Source: Qingshengfaniella alkalisoli (GTDB lineage: Bacteria; Pseudomonadota; Alphaproteobacteria; Rhodobacterales; Rhodobacteraceae). Taken from it: a stretch of 64,000 nt of DNA. Below the pieces are notes generated by a model. It saw only the letters and a program-made list of their open reading frames with translations. It did not search any database and had not been told where the DNA came from. Location of the stretch: contig NZ_CP042261.1 in NCBI RefSeq assembly GCF_007855645.1, positions 2,003,501 to 2,067,500 on the forward strand, written 5' to 3'. Both the position numbers and the translations under genes were made by a program. Positions within the stretch are counted from its first letter, which is position 1. Each line of letters starts with the position of its first letter. This document shows positions 45,491 through 54,476 of the stretch, piece after piece.

Positions 45491-48462
45491 CCGAGCTGTT
45501 TTCGGAAAGCACCAAGCCGCGACTTTTTGGCGTTCCGCCCGGCGTCGATTTTCCCAAAGCGCTGGTCGACGGGCTGCTCGACCGTTTCAGGGACCAACCG
45601 CCCGAGGCCTTGGCTCGCGTCACCATTTATCTTAACACCCGACGGATGCAGCGACGCGTGAAGGCGCTGTTCGACGAAGGTCCCGCGCGGCTGTTGCCCC
45701 GTATCGGGCTGGTGACAGACCTGGCATCGGCGGGCACGGGTGGCGCGCTCCCACCTCCGGTGCCGTCGCTGCGTCGCAAGCTGCAACTGGCTCAGCTGGT
45801 CGCGCGGCTCATTGAAGCCGAGCCTGACCTGGCCCCTCAATCCGCAACCTTCGATCTGGCCAACGGCCTGGTTGCGCTGATGGAAGAAATGCAGGGCGAA
45901 GGCGTGCCGCTGGAAGCAATCGAAAAACTCGACGTGACCGATCTGTCCGGTCATTGGGAACGAAGCCGCAAGTTTCTGTCTCTGGTGGGGACATTCATTT
46001 CCGCCGACCCCAACGCCCCTTTGACTGCCGAAGGGCGCCAACGCAGAGTAACCGAAAAGCTGATCGAGCAATGGGCCAGCGATCCACCACAGGATCCTGT
46101 GATCGTTGCGGGGTCGACCGCGTCGCGCGGGGCAACGCGGTTGTTCATGCAGGCCGTCGCCCACCTGCCCCAAGGCGCACTCGTCCTGCCCGGCTTCGAT
46201 TTCGACACACCTAACGACATCTGGTCGGGCCTGACCCAGCCGAAAGCACAGGAAGATCATCCGCAGTTCCGGTTCGCTGCCTTAGCGCAGGACCTGGGCG
46301 TTGAACTCGAAGATATTCCCCGCTGGCACTCCGCGCACCCACCGAATGCAGAGAGAAATGCGCTGGTGTCTCTGGCCCTGCGCCCCGCACCCGTGACGGA
46401 CGGGTGGCGGCGAGATGGTCCGATGCTCGGCGATCTTTCCCTCGCGACACGGGACATCACGCTGATCGAAGCCGCCGATCCACGTTTCGAGGCAGCCGCC
46501 ATTGCGCTGCGGCTGCGCCAAGCCGTCGAGGATGGGCAAACCGCCGCGTTGATCACGCCTGACCGTATGCTGACCCGCCGTGTGACAGCCGCGCTGGATC
46601 GGTGGAACATTATCCCTGACGACAGCGCCGGACGACCCCTGACGCAATCGCCTGCCGGTCGGCTTTACCTGCAAGCTGCGGGGCTGCTGGGACTGCCGCT
46701 AACTGCTGAATTGCTGTTGGCTCTGCTGAAACACCCGCTGGTGCATGCGGGAAAACTGCGGGGGCGGCACCTGCTTTGGACACATGAGCTGGAGCTTGAT
46801 CTGCGCCGGAAGGGACCACCCTTCCCGGACGCCGAAAGTCTTCGCGACTGGGCAGCGCGTTGGGTAGCCACTAAGAAGCCCACGCCAGAAAACGATCCGA
46901 CCGAATGGGTAATCTGGCTGGGTCGCACCTTGACGGGGCTGGACGATACCCGACCACGACCGCTCGCGGAACTAACCGCAAAACTGGTCCAACTGGTCGA
47001 AGACCTCGCCCAAGGTATCGAACCCCTGACCGAAGCCAAGGCCGTCTGGCATCACGAAGACGTCCGCCAAGCGCGGACCAGGCTGTCGGAACTGGCGCAG
47101 GAAGCCGCGCACGGCGCCGACATGACTCCACGCGAGTTCCGCGCTCTGCTTCGGACAGTGCTTTCTGGCGAAGTGCGCAACCCCGACGACCCCCACCCGC
47201 TAATCACGATCTGGGGCACGCTTGAGGCGCGCGTTCAAGGCGCGGAACTTGTCATCCTTGCCGGGCTGAACGATGGTGTCTGGCCCGAATTGCCGGACCC
47301 CGACCCTTGGCTGAACCGCAAGATGCGCAAACAGGCGGGGCTGCTGCTGCCGGAGCGGCGCATCGGGCTATCCGCGCATGATTTCCAGCAGGCCATTGCC
47401 GCGCCGCAGGTGGTCCTGACCCGCGCCAAGCGCGACGCGGAAGCAGAAACCGTTCCGTCGCGCTGGCTGAACCGGTTGCTGAACCTGCTGGACGGCCTGC
47501 CCGATCAAGGCGGCAAAAGCGCGCTGGCAGATATGCGTCAGCGTGGCGCGACGTGGCTGAACCTGGCGGCGAAGCTGGACCGTCCTGAAACGGACCATGC
47601 CCCCGCCAAGCGCCCCTCGCCCGTTCCGCCGGTTGCAGATCGTCCGACCCGGCTGTCGGTTACGGATGTCGAAACGCTGATTCGCGATCCTTTCGAAATC
47701 TATGCCCGCAAAATTCTGCGGCTTCGATCACTCGATCCTCTCCACAAGACGCCGGAGGCACGTGATCGTGGTAACGTGCTCCATGATGTGCTGGAGCAGT
47801 TCGTCCGGGACCTGCCTACAATTGCGGAATCCGACAGGCGCGCCCATCTTCTGTCTCTTGCTGCTGACATACTAGCGCGACAGGTACCCTGGCCCACCGC
47901 TCGCAGACTGTGGCTCGCGCGGCTGGCGCGTGTATCCGGTCATTTCCTGTCCGAGGAAATCGCACGGAGCGAACGGGCAACACCCATCGGCTTCGAGGCC
48001 AAGGGCGAGTTGGACCTCACTACCCCGGATTTCAAGCTGGTCGCCAAGGCCGACCGGATCGACCGTGCGGAAAATGGTGGGCTTGTGATCTACGACTACA
48101 AGACAGGAAGTCCGCCAAGCTCAAGCGAACAAAAGAAATTTGCCAAGCAGCTCCTTCTTGAAGCGGTAATTGCAGAACATGGTGGCTTTGAAGGGATCGA
48201 CGCCGCACCTGTGATCGGGGCGGAGTATATCGGTCTCGGCCCATCGCCAAAGACCGTCGCCGCACCGCTGCTGGAGTCACCTGTTGCTGTCACGCTCGAT
48301 GAGTTGATGCTGCTGCTTGGTGCATTCCTGAACCCGGCGAAGGGCTACACCGCGCAACTGGCGCGTCACAGCATGAACCAGATGGGGGACTATGACCATC
48401 TGTCGCGCGCCGGCGAATGGGATCTCAGCGCCACGCCGAACCCCGAGGAGGTCGGTCAGTGA
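45487..48462 (+). CDS. addB: Double-strand break repair protein AddB
   Basis: 991-residue alphaproteobacterial AddB, the partner of AddA in RecBCD-like end resection. The N-terminal half is a degenerate helicase fold. The C-terminal RecB-type nuclease has RLSVTDVETLIRDPFEIYAR and GGLVIYDYKTGSPPS with the catalytic Asp and Lys. It overlaps murU by 4 bp and addA by 4 bp (GTGA), so the subunits are co-translated in stoichiometric order. Confidence 0.95.
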   Translation: MTELFSESTKPRLFGVPPGVDFPKALVDGLLDRFRDQPPEALARVTIYLNTRRMQRRVKALFDEGPARLLPRIGLVTDLASAGTGGALPPPVPSLRRKLQLAQLVARLIEAEPDLAPQSATFDLANGLVALMEEMQGEGVPLEAIEKLDVTDLSGHWERSRKFLSLVGTFISADPNAPLTAEGRQRRVTEKLIEQWASDPPQDPVIVAGSTASRGATRLFMQAVAHLPQGALVLPGFDFDTPNDIWSGLTQPKAQEDHPQFRFAALAQDLGVELEDIPRWHSAHPPNAERNALVSLALRPAPVTDGWRRDGPMLGDLSLATRDITLIEAADPRFEAAAIALRLRQAVEDGQTAALITPDRMLTRRVTAALDRWNIIPDDSAGRPLTQSPAGRLYLQAAGLLGLPLTAELLLALLKHPLVHAGKLRGRHLLWTHELELDLRRKGPPFPDAESLRDWAARWVATKKPTPENDPTEWVIWLGRTLTGLDDTRPRPLAELTAKLVQLVEDLAQGIEPLTEAKAVWHHEDVRQARTRLSELAQEAAHGADMTPREFRALLRTVLSGEVRNPDDPHPLITIWGTLEARVQGAELVILAGLNDGVWPELPDPDPWLNRKMRKQAGLLLPERRIGLSAHDFQQAIAAPQVVLTRAKRDAEAETVPSRWLNRLLNLLDGLPDQGGKSALADMRQRGATWLNLAAKLDRPETDHAPAKRPSPVPPVADRPTRLSVTDVETLIRDPFEIYARKILRLRSLDPLHKTPEARDRGNVLHDVLEQFVRDLPTIAESDRRAHLLSLAADILARQVPWPTARRLWLARLARVSGHFLSEEIARSERATPIGFEAKGELDLTTPDFKLVAKADRIDRAENGGLVIYDYKTGSPPSSSEQKKFAKQLLLEAVIAEHGGFEGIDAAPVIGAEYIGLGPSPKTVAAPLLESPVAVTLDELMLLLGAFLNPAKGYTAQLARHSMNQMGDYDHLSRAGEWDLSATPNPEEVGQ

Positions 48463-51400
48463 CCAACGAAGCCACGCTGCGCCAGATCGAAGCGGCACGT
48501 CCGGATGCCTCAACCTGGCTGGCTGCGAATGCCGGATCGGGCAAGACACGCGTTCTGACGGACCGCGTTGCGCGGCTGCTGCTATCTGGTGTGCCGCCTC
48601 AGAATATCCTGTGTCTTACCTACACCAAGGCCGCAGCGAGCGAGATGCAAAATCGCCTGTTTTCCCGCCTTGGTGACTGGGCCATGAAACCCGACGATAC
48701 GCTTACCGCGACACTGGCAGAGCTTGGCGTGTCTGACGTAATTGACGAAGATCGCCTTGCCCGCGCCCGGCGCCTGTTTGCCCGCGCAATCGAAACGCCG
48801 GGCGGCCTGAAGATCCAGACGATTCACGCATTCTGTGCTGCGCTTCTGCGGCAATTCCCACTGGAAGCGGGGGTGTCGCCACAGTTCTCTGAAATGGACG
48901 AACGGTCACTGAAGCTGTTGTGTGACGAAGTGATGGAAACGCTCGCCGACGGCGCGAATGCTCACCTGATCGACGATCTGGCCGTCTACCTGTCCACCGA
49001 CGACGATATCGGGACGCTTGCGACGCATCTGCTGAAACATCGTGAGGCGTTCGAGACGCCGCGCACTCTGCCCGATCTGTTGGCCGTGCATGGCCTGCCC
49101 CGCGAGTATGATGAAGCGGCGCTAATGTCCGAGGTATTTCTGGGCAGTGAGGACATGATCCTTGCAGCTCTACACCCGGCACTGAAGGCCGGCAGCAAGA
49201 CCGACGTGAAAGCGGCGGTTGAGGTCGCCGGGTTGTTGCCCTTTGCGCCCCATCTGGGTGCGCTGCCGAAGCTGGAGAAGTTGCTTTTGACCGGCAGCGG
49301 CGCGAAGGAGCCCTTCACGGCAAAGTCCGGCAAGTTCCCGACCAAGGCCACGCAGCAGGCGCTTGACCCCAAGACGTTCGATCAGCTTGATCAGTTGATG
49401 CTGCGGATAGAAGAGGCGCGCCCCAAGCGGATCGCGCTTCCCTCTGCCCAACGATCCGCCGCGTTGCATGCCTTCGCCCGCGCCTTCCTGCCCGCCATCG
49501 ACGCACGCAAATCCGAACGCGGACTGCTGGATTTTGACGATCTGATCCTGCGCGCCAAAGGGCTGATGACCGATCCGCGCGTCGCTGACTGGGTGCTGTT
49601 CAAGCTCGACGGCGGGATCGACCATATCCTCGTCGATGAGGCGCAAGATACCAGCCCCGTACAATGGCAGGTGATCGAGCTTCTGGCCCGCGAATTCACC
49701 AGCGGCGCGTCGGCACGTGACGATGTGAACCGCACGTTGTTCGTCGTCGGGGACCGTAAGCAGTCGATCTATTCGTTCCAAGGAGCGGACCCCGCCAAGT
49801 TTGAAGCGATGCAGGGCCATTTCCGCGCAAGGCTGGAAGAGGTCGCCTCCACGCTGGCGACGCAGCAATTGCTGCATTCGTTCCGGTCATCCGCTGCCAT
49901 TCTCGACACGGTGGATGCGACCTTCGCCGAGAACGCACCCGGGGTTGGCGCGCCCATCCAGCACCGGGCTTTCAAGGATACACTGCCCGGCCGTGTCGAT
50001 CTGTGGCCGCCAGAACCCCCTGCCGACAAGGATGACGACCAGCCGTGGCACGAACCCGTGGATAAGATCAGCCCGCGTCACGAGATCGCTGTTCTGGCCG
50101 ACAAGGTCGCGGGCGAAATCCGGCGACTGATCGATACGGGCGAGACGATCCCAGACGGATCGGGGGGCCGCAAGTTATTGACTGAAGGCGATATCCTGAT
50201 CCTCGTACAGCGACGCGGGCGGTTGTTCTCCGAACTGATCCGCGCCTGCAAACAGCAGCATCTGGACATCGCGGGAGCCGATCGGCTGAAGCTGGGGCAG
50301 GAACTGGCGGTGAAGGACTTGCTTGCGCTGCTCAATTTCCTTGCTCTGCCCGAAGATGACCTGTCGCTTGCGGCTGTCCTGAAATCGCCGTTGTTCAACT
50401 GGACAGAAGATCAGCTTTACCGGCTGGCACAACCGCGTAAGGGTTACCTTTGGCACGCGCTTCGGGACGCGGAGGGGCATGAAGAGACACGCCGCACGTT
50501 GGACGAGTTGCGTCATGATGCGGATCTGCTGCGCCCCTATGACCTGCTGGACCGCGTGCTGACCCGCTATCAAGGTCGCGAAAAGCTCATCGCGCGGCTT
50601 GGATCAGACTGCGAGGAAGCAATCGATGCGCTGCTGACAGAAGCCTTGACCTATGAACAATCGGAGATCCCCAGCCTGACCGGTTTTCTTGTCTGGATTA
50701 CCAGCGAGGATGTGGAAGTCAAACGCCAGGCAGAATCGGGCGGCGAGAAACTTCGGATCATGACAGTGCACGGTTCCAAGGGGCTGGAAGCGCCCGTGGT
50801 GATCTTGCCCGATTGCGGGAAACGGCGTGCCTCCAGCGCCCCCGCTGTCCTGACGACGCCGGACGGGTTGCCACTGTGGACACCCCCTGCAGACGCGACG
50901 CCGGACATCGTGGCGGATGCCAAGGCAGACTGGCAGGCCCGGCAGGCGGAGGAGCGGGAACGGCTGCTATACGTGGCCATGACGCGTGCCGAAGTCTGGC
51001 TGATCGTTTGCGCGGCAGGTGATCCGGACAAGATGTCGGATACGTGGCATGAACGCGTGGCGTTTGGCATGAAACGACTTTCCTCCGAGCCGCTACCCTG
51101 CCCGACCGGCGAGGGCCGTCGTGTCAGCCATGGTGACTGGTCTGCATGTGAACTGATCGCGGTTACGGCTGAAGATCGCGAAACAACCGCCAAACCTGAT
51201 TGGTTCGCCGCGCCGGTTCCGCCCCACATCGCGACGCGCGCAGATGTGCTACGCCCGTCCGATCTGGGCGGCGCAAAGGCGCTGCCCGGCGAGGCGGGTG
51301 AAGACGAAGCCACGGCGATGTTGCGCGGCACGCGTGTTCACCAGTTGCTCGAGTTGCTGCCCGGCTATCCGCAAGACCGCTGGCCGGATTTCGCGCCCGA

Positions 51401-51854
51401 CCTGCTGCGCAGCACCGGTGATGACGCCCCACCAGATGACACGATGCTGGCGGACCTGCTGGCAGAGGCGACGGCTGTCCTTACTCAGCCCGATCTGCAA
51501 GTCGCCTTCGGCCGCGGAACCCTGGCCGAGGTAGAGGTCACAGCCACCCTGCCCGGCCACGCCGCGCGGATGCATGGCACAATCGACCGGCTGATCGTGG
51601 CAGATGATCATGTGCTGGCCATTGACTTCAAGACCAACCGCCAGATCCCCGACAGCGCCGAAGACGTCCCCGAAGGTCTGTTGCGCCAAATGGGAGCCTA
51701 TGCGGCGGCGCTGGCCGATATCTATCCAGACAAGCGCATTGATACAGCAATCTTGTGGACGGCAAATGCGACGCTGATGCCGCTGCCTCACGAACTGGTG
51801 TCCGGTGCCCTCCATCGGGTAAGCTCGCCTGCCCTTGACGACCATCGGACCTGA
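48459..51854 (+). CDS. addA: Double-strand break repair helicase-nuclease AddA
   Basis: 1131-residue UvrD-type helicase plus C-terminal RecB-like nuclease. Walker A is AANAGSGKTRVLTDRV, Walker B VDEAQDTSPVQW, with VGDRKQSIYSFQGADP and YVAMTRAEVWL as further helicase motifs. The nuclease shows VLAIDFKTNRQIP. The start is GTG at 48459, overlapping the addB stop. trxA follows 41 bp later. The complex resects double-strand breaks for RecA loading. Confidence 0.96.
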   Translation: MTNEATLRQIEAARPDASTWLAANAGSGKTRVLTDRVARLLLSGVPPQNILCLTYTKAAASEMQNRLFSRLGDWAMKPDDTLTATLAELGVSDVIDEDRLARARRLFARAIETPGGLKIQTIHAFCAALLRQFPLEAGVSPQFSEMDERSLKLLCDEVMETLADGANAHLIDDLAVYLSTDDDIGTLATHLLKHREAFETPRTLPDLLAVHGLPREYDEAALMSEVFLGSEDMILAALHPALKAGSKTDVKAAVEVAGLLPFAPHLGALPKLEKLLLTGSGAKEPFTAKSGKFPTKATQQALDPKTFDQLDQLMLRIEEARPKRIALPSAQRSAALHAFARAFLPAIDARKSERGLLDFDDLILRAKGLMTDPRVADWVLFKLDGGIDHILVDEAQDTSPVQWQVIELLAREFTSGASARDDVNRTLFVVGDRKQSIYSFQGADPAKFEAMQGHFRARLEEVASTLATQQLLHSFRSSAAILDTVDATFAENAPGVGAPIQHRAFKDTLPGRVDLWPPEPPADKDDDQPWHEPVDKISPRHEIAVLADKVAGEIRRLIDTGETIPDGSGGRKLLTEGDILILVQRRGRLFSELIRACKQQHLDIAGADRLKLGQELAVKDLLALLNFLALPEDDLSLAAVLKSPLFNWTEDQLYRLAQPRKGYLWHALRDAEGHEETRRTLDELRHDADLLRPYDLLDRVLTRYQGREKLIARLGSDCEEAIDALLTEALTYEQSEIPSLTGFLVWITSEDVEVKRQAESGGEKLRIMTVHGSKGLEAPVVILPDCGKRRASSAPAVLTTPDGLPLWTPPADATPDIVADAKADWQARQAEERERLLYVAMTRAEVWLIVCAAGDPDKMSDTWHERVAFGMKRLSSEPLPCPTGEGRRVSHGDWSACELIAVTAEDRETTAKPDWFAAPVPPHIATRADVLRPSDLGGAKALPGEAGEDEATAMLRGTRVHQLLELLPGYPQDRWPDFAPDLLRSTGDDAPPDDTMLADLLAEATAVLTQPDLQVAFGRGTLAEVEVTATLPGHAARMHGTIDRLIVADDHVLAIDFKTNRQIPDSAEDVPEGLLRQMGAYAAALADIYPDKRIDTAILWTANATLMPLPHELVSGALHRVSSPALDDHRT

Positions 51855-51895
51855 CCATAGGTTCCACATCTAAGTTTCCCGCCTAGGAGGCACTC

Positions 51896-52216
51896 ATGGC
51901 TACGTCACCCGTCACCGACGACACTTTCGACGCCGAAGTCCGCCAGTCGGACATTCCGGTCCTCGTGGATTTCTGGGCTGAATGGTGCGGCCCCTGTAAG
52001 CAGATCGGGCCGGCACTGGAAGAAATTTCCGAAGAACTGGCCGGCAAGATCAAGATCGTAAAGGTCAATGTGGATGAAAACCCGAACTCGCCGGCACAGC
52101 TTGGCGTTCGCGGTATTCCCGCGCTGTTCATGTTCAAGGGCGGCGAAGTTGTGTCCAACAAGACCGGTGCAGCACCCAAGGCCGCACTTCAAAGCTGGAT
52201 CGAAGGCGAGATCTGA
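51896..52216 (+). CDS. trxA: Thioredoxin
   Basis: 106-residue thioredoxin 1 with the WCGPC active site (Cys31, Cys34), the buried Asp in [10 protein letters not shown] and the cis-Pro in RGIPALFMF. It is the general cytosolic disulfide reductant. A strong CTAGGAGG precedes the ATG. It lies downstream of addA, with a factor-independent terminator after it. Confidence 0.97.
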   Translation: MATSPVTDDTFDAEVRQSDIPVLVDFWAEWCGPCKQIGPALEEISEELAGKIKIVKVNVDENPNSPAQLGVRGIPALFMFKGGEVVSNKTGAAPKAALQSWIEGEI

Positions 52217-52238
52217 TCAATCGCCAACAGGTTTGTAG

Positions 52239-52273
52239 AACGGCCTCGTCCAACCGGATGGGGCCGTTTTTTC
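52239..52273 (+). terminator. Rho-independent terminator after trxA
   Basis: Stem AACGGCC / GGCCGTT with an inner TCC-AACC-GGA hairpin, followed by a run of Ts (TTTTTTCG). It lies 22 bp after the trxA stop and ends 2 bp before the stop of the convergent DHFR-like gene. This is the clearest factor-independent terminator in the window. Confidence 0.88.
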
Positions 52274-52274
52274 G

Positions 52275-52853
52275 TTAGGCGCCACTCACACGTTCATACC
52301 GTGTGAAAATCGCTCCGGTATCCAGAGCGCGCGTCTCCAACAGCTTCAGCTTGCGTCGCAAGGCATGACCATCGAACAGGCGCGACCCCCCGCCCAGCAG
52401 GACGGGCATCGTAAGCAGCCAGTATTCGTCGATCACGTCGGAACGCATTGCAGTTTGTGCCATCTGCGGGCTGCCCAGGATCGCCAAGTCCTTGCCTTCG
52501 CGCGCTTTTTCTACCTTGATCGCATCCGCCACATTACCCTTTGCCAGCACCGAGTTCTTCCACGCGCTCATATCCGGCTGAGTTCGGGAAAACACCAGCT
52601 TCCGCGAGTTGTTCATGAACTTCGCCACCTCGCGCTGCGGCTCCGGGGTGTCTGCCGCCACTTCCGCCGTCGGCCAGTGGCGGATCATCATTTCCCAAGT
52701 GTTTCGCCCAAAGATCAGCGTGTCGCAGCGTTCGCGAAGATACTCTGTCCACCGATCCATATCTTCGGACCACGCCGGTGGCGCGAACTCACCACCCAAG
52801 GCATTCACGTAGCCATCAACACTAACCGCCATTGATATCACGACTTTGCGCAT
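52275..52853 (-). CDS. Dihydrofolate reductase / RibD C-terminal fold family protein
   Basis: 192-residue protein of the DHFR-like RibD C-terminal superfamily. It opens KVVISMAVSVDGYVNALGGE, has LIFGRNTWEMMIRHWPTAE and the NADPH-site LAILGSPQMAQTAM, and ends with MPVLLGGGSRLFDG. It is not a classical FolA; the substrate is unknown. It is the second gene after DUF1428 (gap 9 bp), both divergent from an HxlR regulator. Confidence 0.88.
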   Translation of the reverse strand: MRKVVISMAVSVDGYVNALGGEFAPPAWSEDMDRWTEYLRERCDTLIFGRNTWEMMIRHWPTAEVAADTPEPQREVAKFMNNSRKLVFSRTQPDMSAWKNSVLAKGNVADAIKVEKAREGKDLAILGSPQMAQTAMRSDVIDEYWLLTMPVLLGGGSRLFDGHALRRKLKLLETRALDTGAIFTRYERVSGA

Positions 52854-52862
52854 CAGATCACC

Positions 52863-53216
52863 TCACGCCACGACCAGCTTTTCGAACCCGCCATAGATCA
52901 GACGCGTTCCATCGAAGGGCATCGGGTTAACCTCGGAACTTGTGCGCGGGTCGGCAAAGACGGCATCCATTCCCTTGTCGCGGGCCTCTCGTGACGGCCA
53001 TGTGACCCAGGAAAACACCACCGTTTCATCTGTCTCGCACTTCACTGCCAACGGAAGGGACGTGACCTTTCCGTCCGGGACGTTCACACCCCAGCATTCC
53101 ACCACCGATGTCGCGCCGTGTTCCTTGAAAACAACGGCGGCCTTCTCCGCATGATTGCGGAACGCGTCCTTGCTCGCATTCGGCACGGCGGCGACAAATC
53201 CTTCCACGTATTCCAT
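52863..53216 (-). CDS. DUF1428 family protein
   Basis: 117-residue dimeric alpha-beta-barrel (ferredoxin-like) protein of DUF1428. Typical segments are YVEGFVAAVPNASKDAFRNH at the N-terminus, FSWVTWPSREARDKGMDAVF, and PFDGTRLIYGGFEKLV at the C-terminus. Function is unknown. It is the first gene of a two-gene operon with the DHFR-like gene; a GGGGGA site precedes the ATG. The HxlR gene is divergent, so it is the likely repressor. Confidence 0.88.
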   Translation of the reverse strand: MEYVEGFVAAVPNASKDAFRNHAEKAAVVFKEHGATSVVECWGVNVPDGKVTSLPLAVKCETDETVVFSWVTWPSREARDKGMDAVFADPRTSSEVNPMPFDGTRLIYGGFEKLVVA

Positions 53217-53239
53217 GACATCCCCCTTTACTGATTGCG

Positions 53240-53288
53240 TATTGCAACTGGTTTGACGCTACGCAAACTGCATTTATATTGCAACTGG
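53240..53288. promoter_or_regulatory. Direct repeats TATTGCAACTGG in the DUF1428/HxlR divergent region
   Basis: Two exact 12-bp copies (53240-53251 and 53277-53288) with a 37-bp period, and a partial copy (GCAAACTGC) near 53263-53271. They occupy the 93-bp divergent promoter region. They are likely operators for the HxlR regulator. Confidence 0.5.
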
Positions 53289-53309
53289 AATCTGTGAAGG
53301 ACCAAGTGA

Positions 53310-53816
53310 ATGGATCAACGCTCCGGTTGCCCGATAAACCTCTCGCTGGAAGTCATTGGCGACCGATGGAGCCTAATCGTCCTGCGTGACATCATGTTCG
53401 GAAATCGGCGCAGCTTTAGGGAGATATTGACGAAGTCGGAAGAAGGCATCGCGTCGAACATCTTGTCGAACCGCCTTAAAAAACTTCAGGCGGAGGGGCT
53501 CATAACTAAGGTTGATGATCCGTCGCACAAACAGAAATCGATTTATCGTTTGACTGAAAAATCCATAGAGCTTCTTCCCGTGATGGTTGCGCTTGGCGCG
53601 TGGGGGCGCAAATACCTGCCCGTATCCAAGGAACTCAGCATTCGCGCACAGATTCTCGAAGAAGGAGGATCGGGTCTTTGGGACCGATTCATGCGTGAGC
53701 TGCGCCATATTCACTTGGGCGAACCGCTACCAAATGGCTGGCTAAGCGTGCTCGACCAGCTTCAGGCGGCCTATGAAAGCGTTGTTCGCGAACAGGCGGT
53801 GCCACGCTGTCCGTGA
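53310..53816 (+). CDS. HxlR-family winged-helix transcriptional regulator
   Basis: 168-residue regulator. The HxlR signature is [20 protein letters not shown], followed by [20 protein letters not shown] (recognition helix) and [20 protein letters not shown] (wing). A longer than usual C-terminus extends about 60 residues beyond the core domain. The conserved Cys7 may sense redox or electrophiles, as in related factors. It is divergent from the DUF1428/DHFR-like operon. Confidence 0.9.
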   Translation: MDQRSGCPINLSLEVIGDRWSLIVLRDIMFGNRRSFREILTKSEEGIASNILSNRLKKLQAEGLITKVDDPSHKQKSIYRLTEKSIELLPVMVALGAWGRKYLPVSKELSIRAQILEEGGSGLWDRFMRELRHIHLGEPLPNGWLSVLDQLQAAYESVVREQAVPRCP

Positions 53817-53835
53817 CGTAACCCTTGGGAAAGTG

Positions 53836-53864
53836 CTTGTTCTGCAAGGCTCACGCCCTCATAT
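53836..53864 (+). promoter_or_regulatory. Heat-shock (sigma-32/RpoH)-type promoter before hslV
   Basis: CTTGTTC, 14 bp, CCTCATAT. The -10 matches seven of eight positions of CCCCATNT and the -35 starts with the essential CTTG. It lies entirely in the gap after the HxlR gene, 26 bp before the hslV start. hslVU is a classical RpoH-regulated operon, which fits. Confidence 0.6.
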
Positions 53865-53889
53865 AGCGCCTGAAACCATCGGAGGACAC

Positions 53890-54447
53890 ATGGCAGACGA
53901 GCAGTTTCCCGGCTGGCACGGAACAACAATTATCGGCGTGCGCAAAGGTGGAGAGGTCGTGATCGCGGGTGACGGGCAGGTGAGCCTTGGCAACACCGTG
54001 ATCAAGGGTACCGCACGAAAGGTACGCAGGCTCAGCCCCGGTGGCTATGATGTCGTCGCAGGCTTTGCCGGATCGACGGCTGACGCGTTTGCGTTGCTGG
54101 AGCGCCTGGAAGCCAAGCTGGAAGCCACGCCCGGGCAACTGGCGCGCGCAAGCGTGGAACTGGCCAAGGATTGGCGCACCGACAAGTACCTGCAAAAGCT
54201 GGAAGCCATGCTGATCGTCAGCGACGGCAAGGACATCCTGGTCATCACCGGCGCGGGCGATGTGCTGGAACCGGAACATGACGTGACCGCGATCGGGTCG
54301 GGTGGCAACTTCGCGCTGGCTGCTGCGCGCGGACTGATGGAAACGGATCATGACGCTGAAACCGTCGCCCGCAAGGCCATGGCCATCGCCGCCGATATCT
54401 GCGTGTTCACAAACGGAAACCTGACCGTCGAGAAGATCAGCGCCTGA
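53890..54447 (+). CDS. hslV: ATP-dependent protease peptidase subunit HslV
   Basis: 185-residue proteasome-like peptidase of HslUV. After an 11-residue propeptide ending GWHG, Thr12 begins [20 protein letters not shown]; it becomes the N-terminal nucleophile. [16 protein letters not shown] and the [10 protein letters not shown] region fit the family. The ATG at 53890 follows CGGAGGACAC. The open frame runs back to 53773 inside the HxlR gene. hslU follows after 29 bp. Confidence 0.96.
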   Translation: MADEQFPGWHGTTIIGVRKGGEVVIAGDGQVSLGNTVIKGTARKVRRLSPGGYDVVAGFAGSTADAFALLERLEAKLEATPGQLARASVELAKDWRTDKYLQKLEAMLIVSDGKDILVITGAGDVLEPEHDVTAIGSGGNFALAAARGLMETDHDAETVARKAMAIAADICVFTNGNLTVEKISA

Positions 54448-54476
54448 ACTTTTCCGGCCCAGCAAGAAGTAGACCC

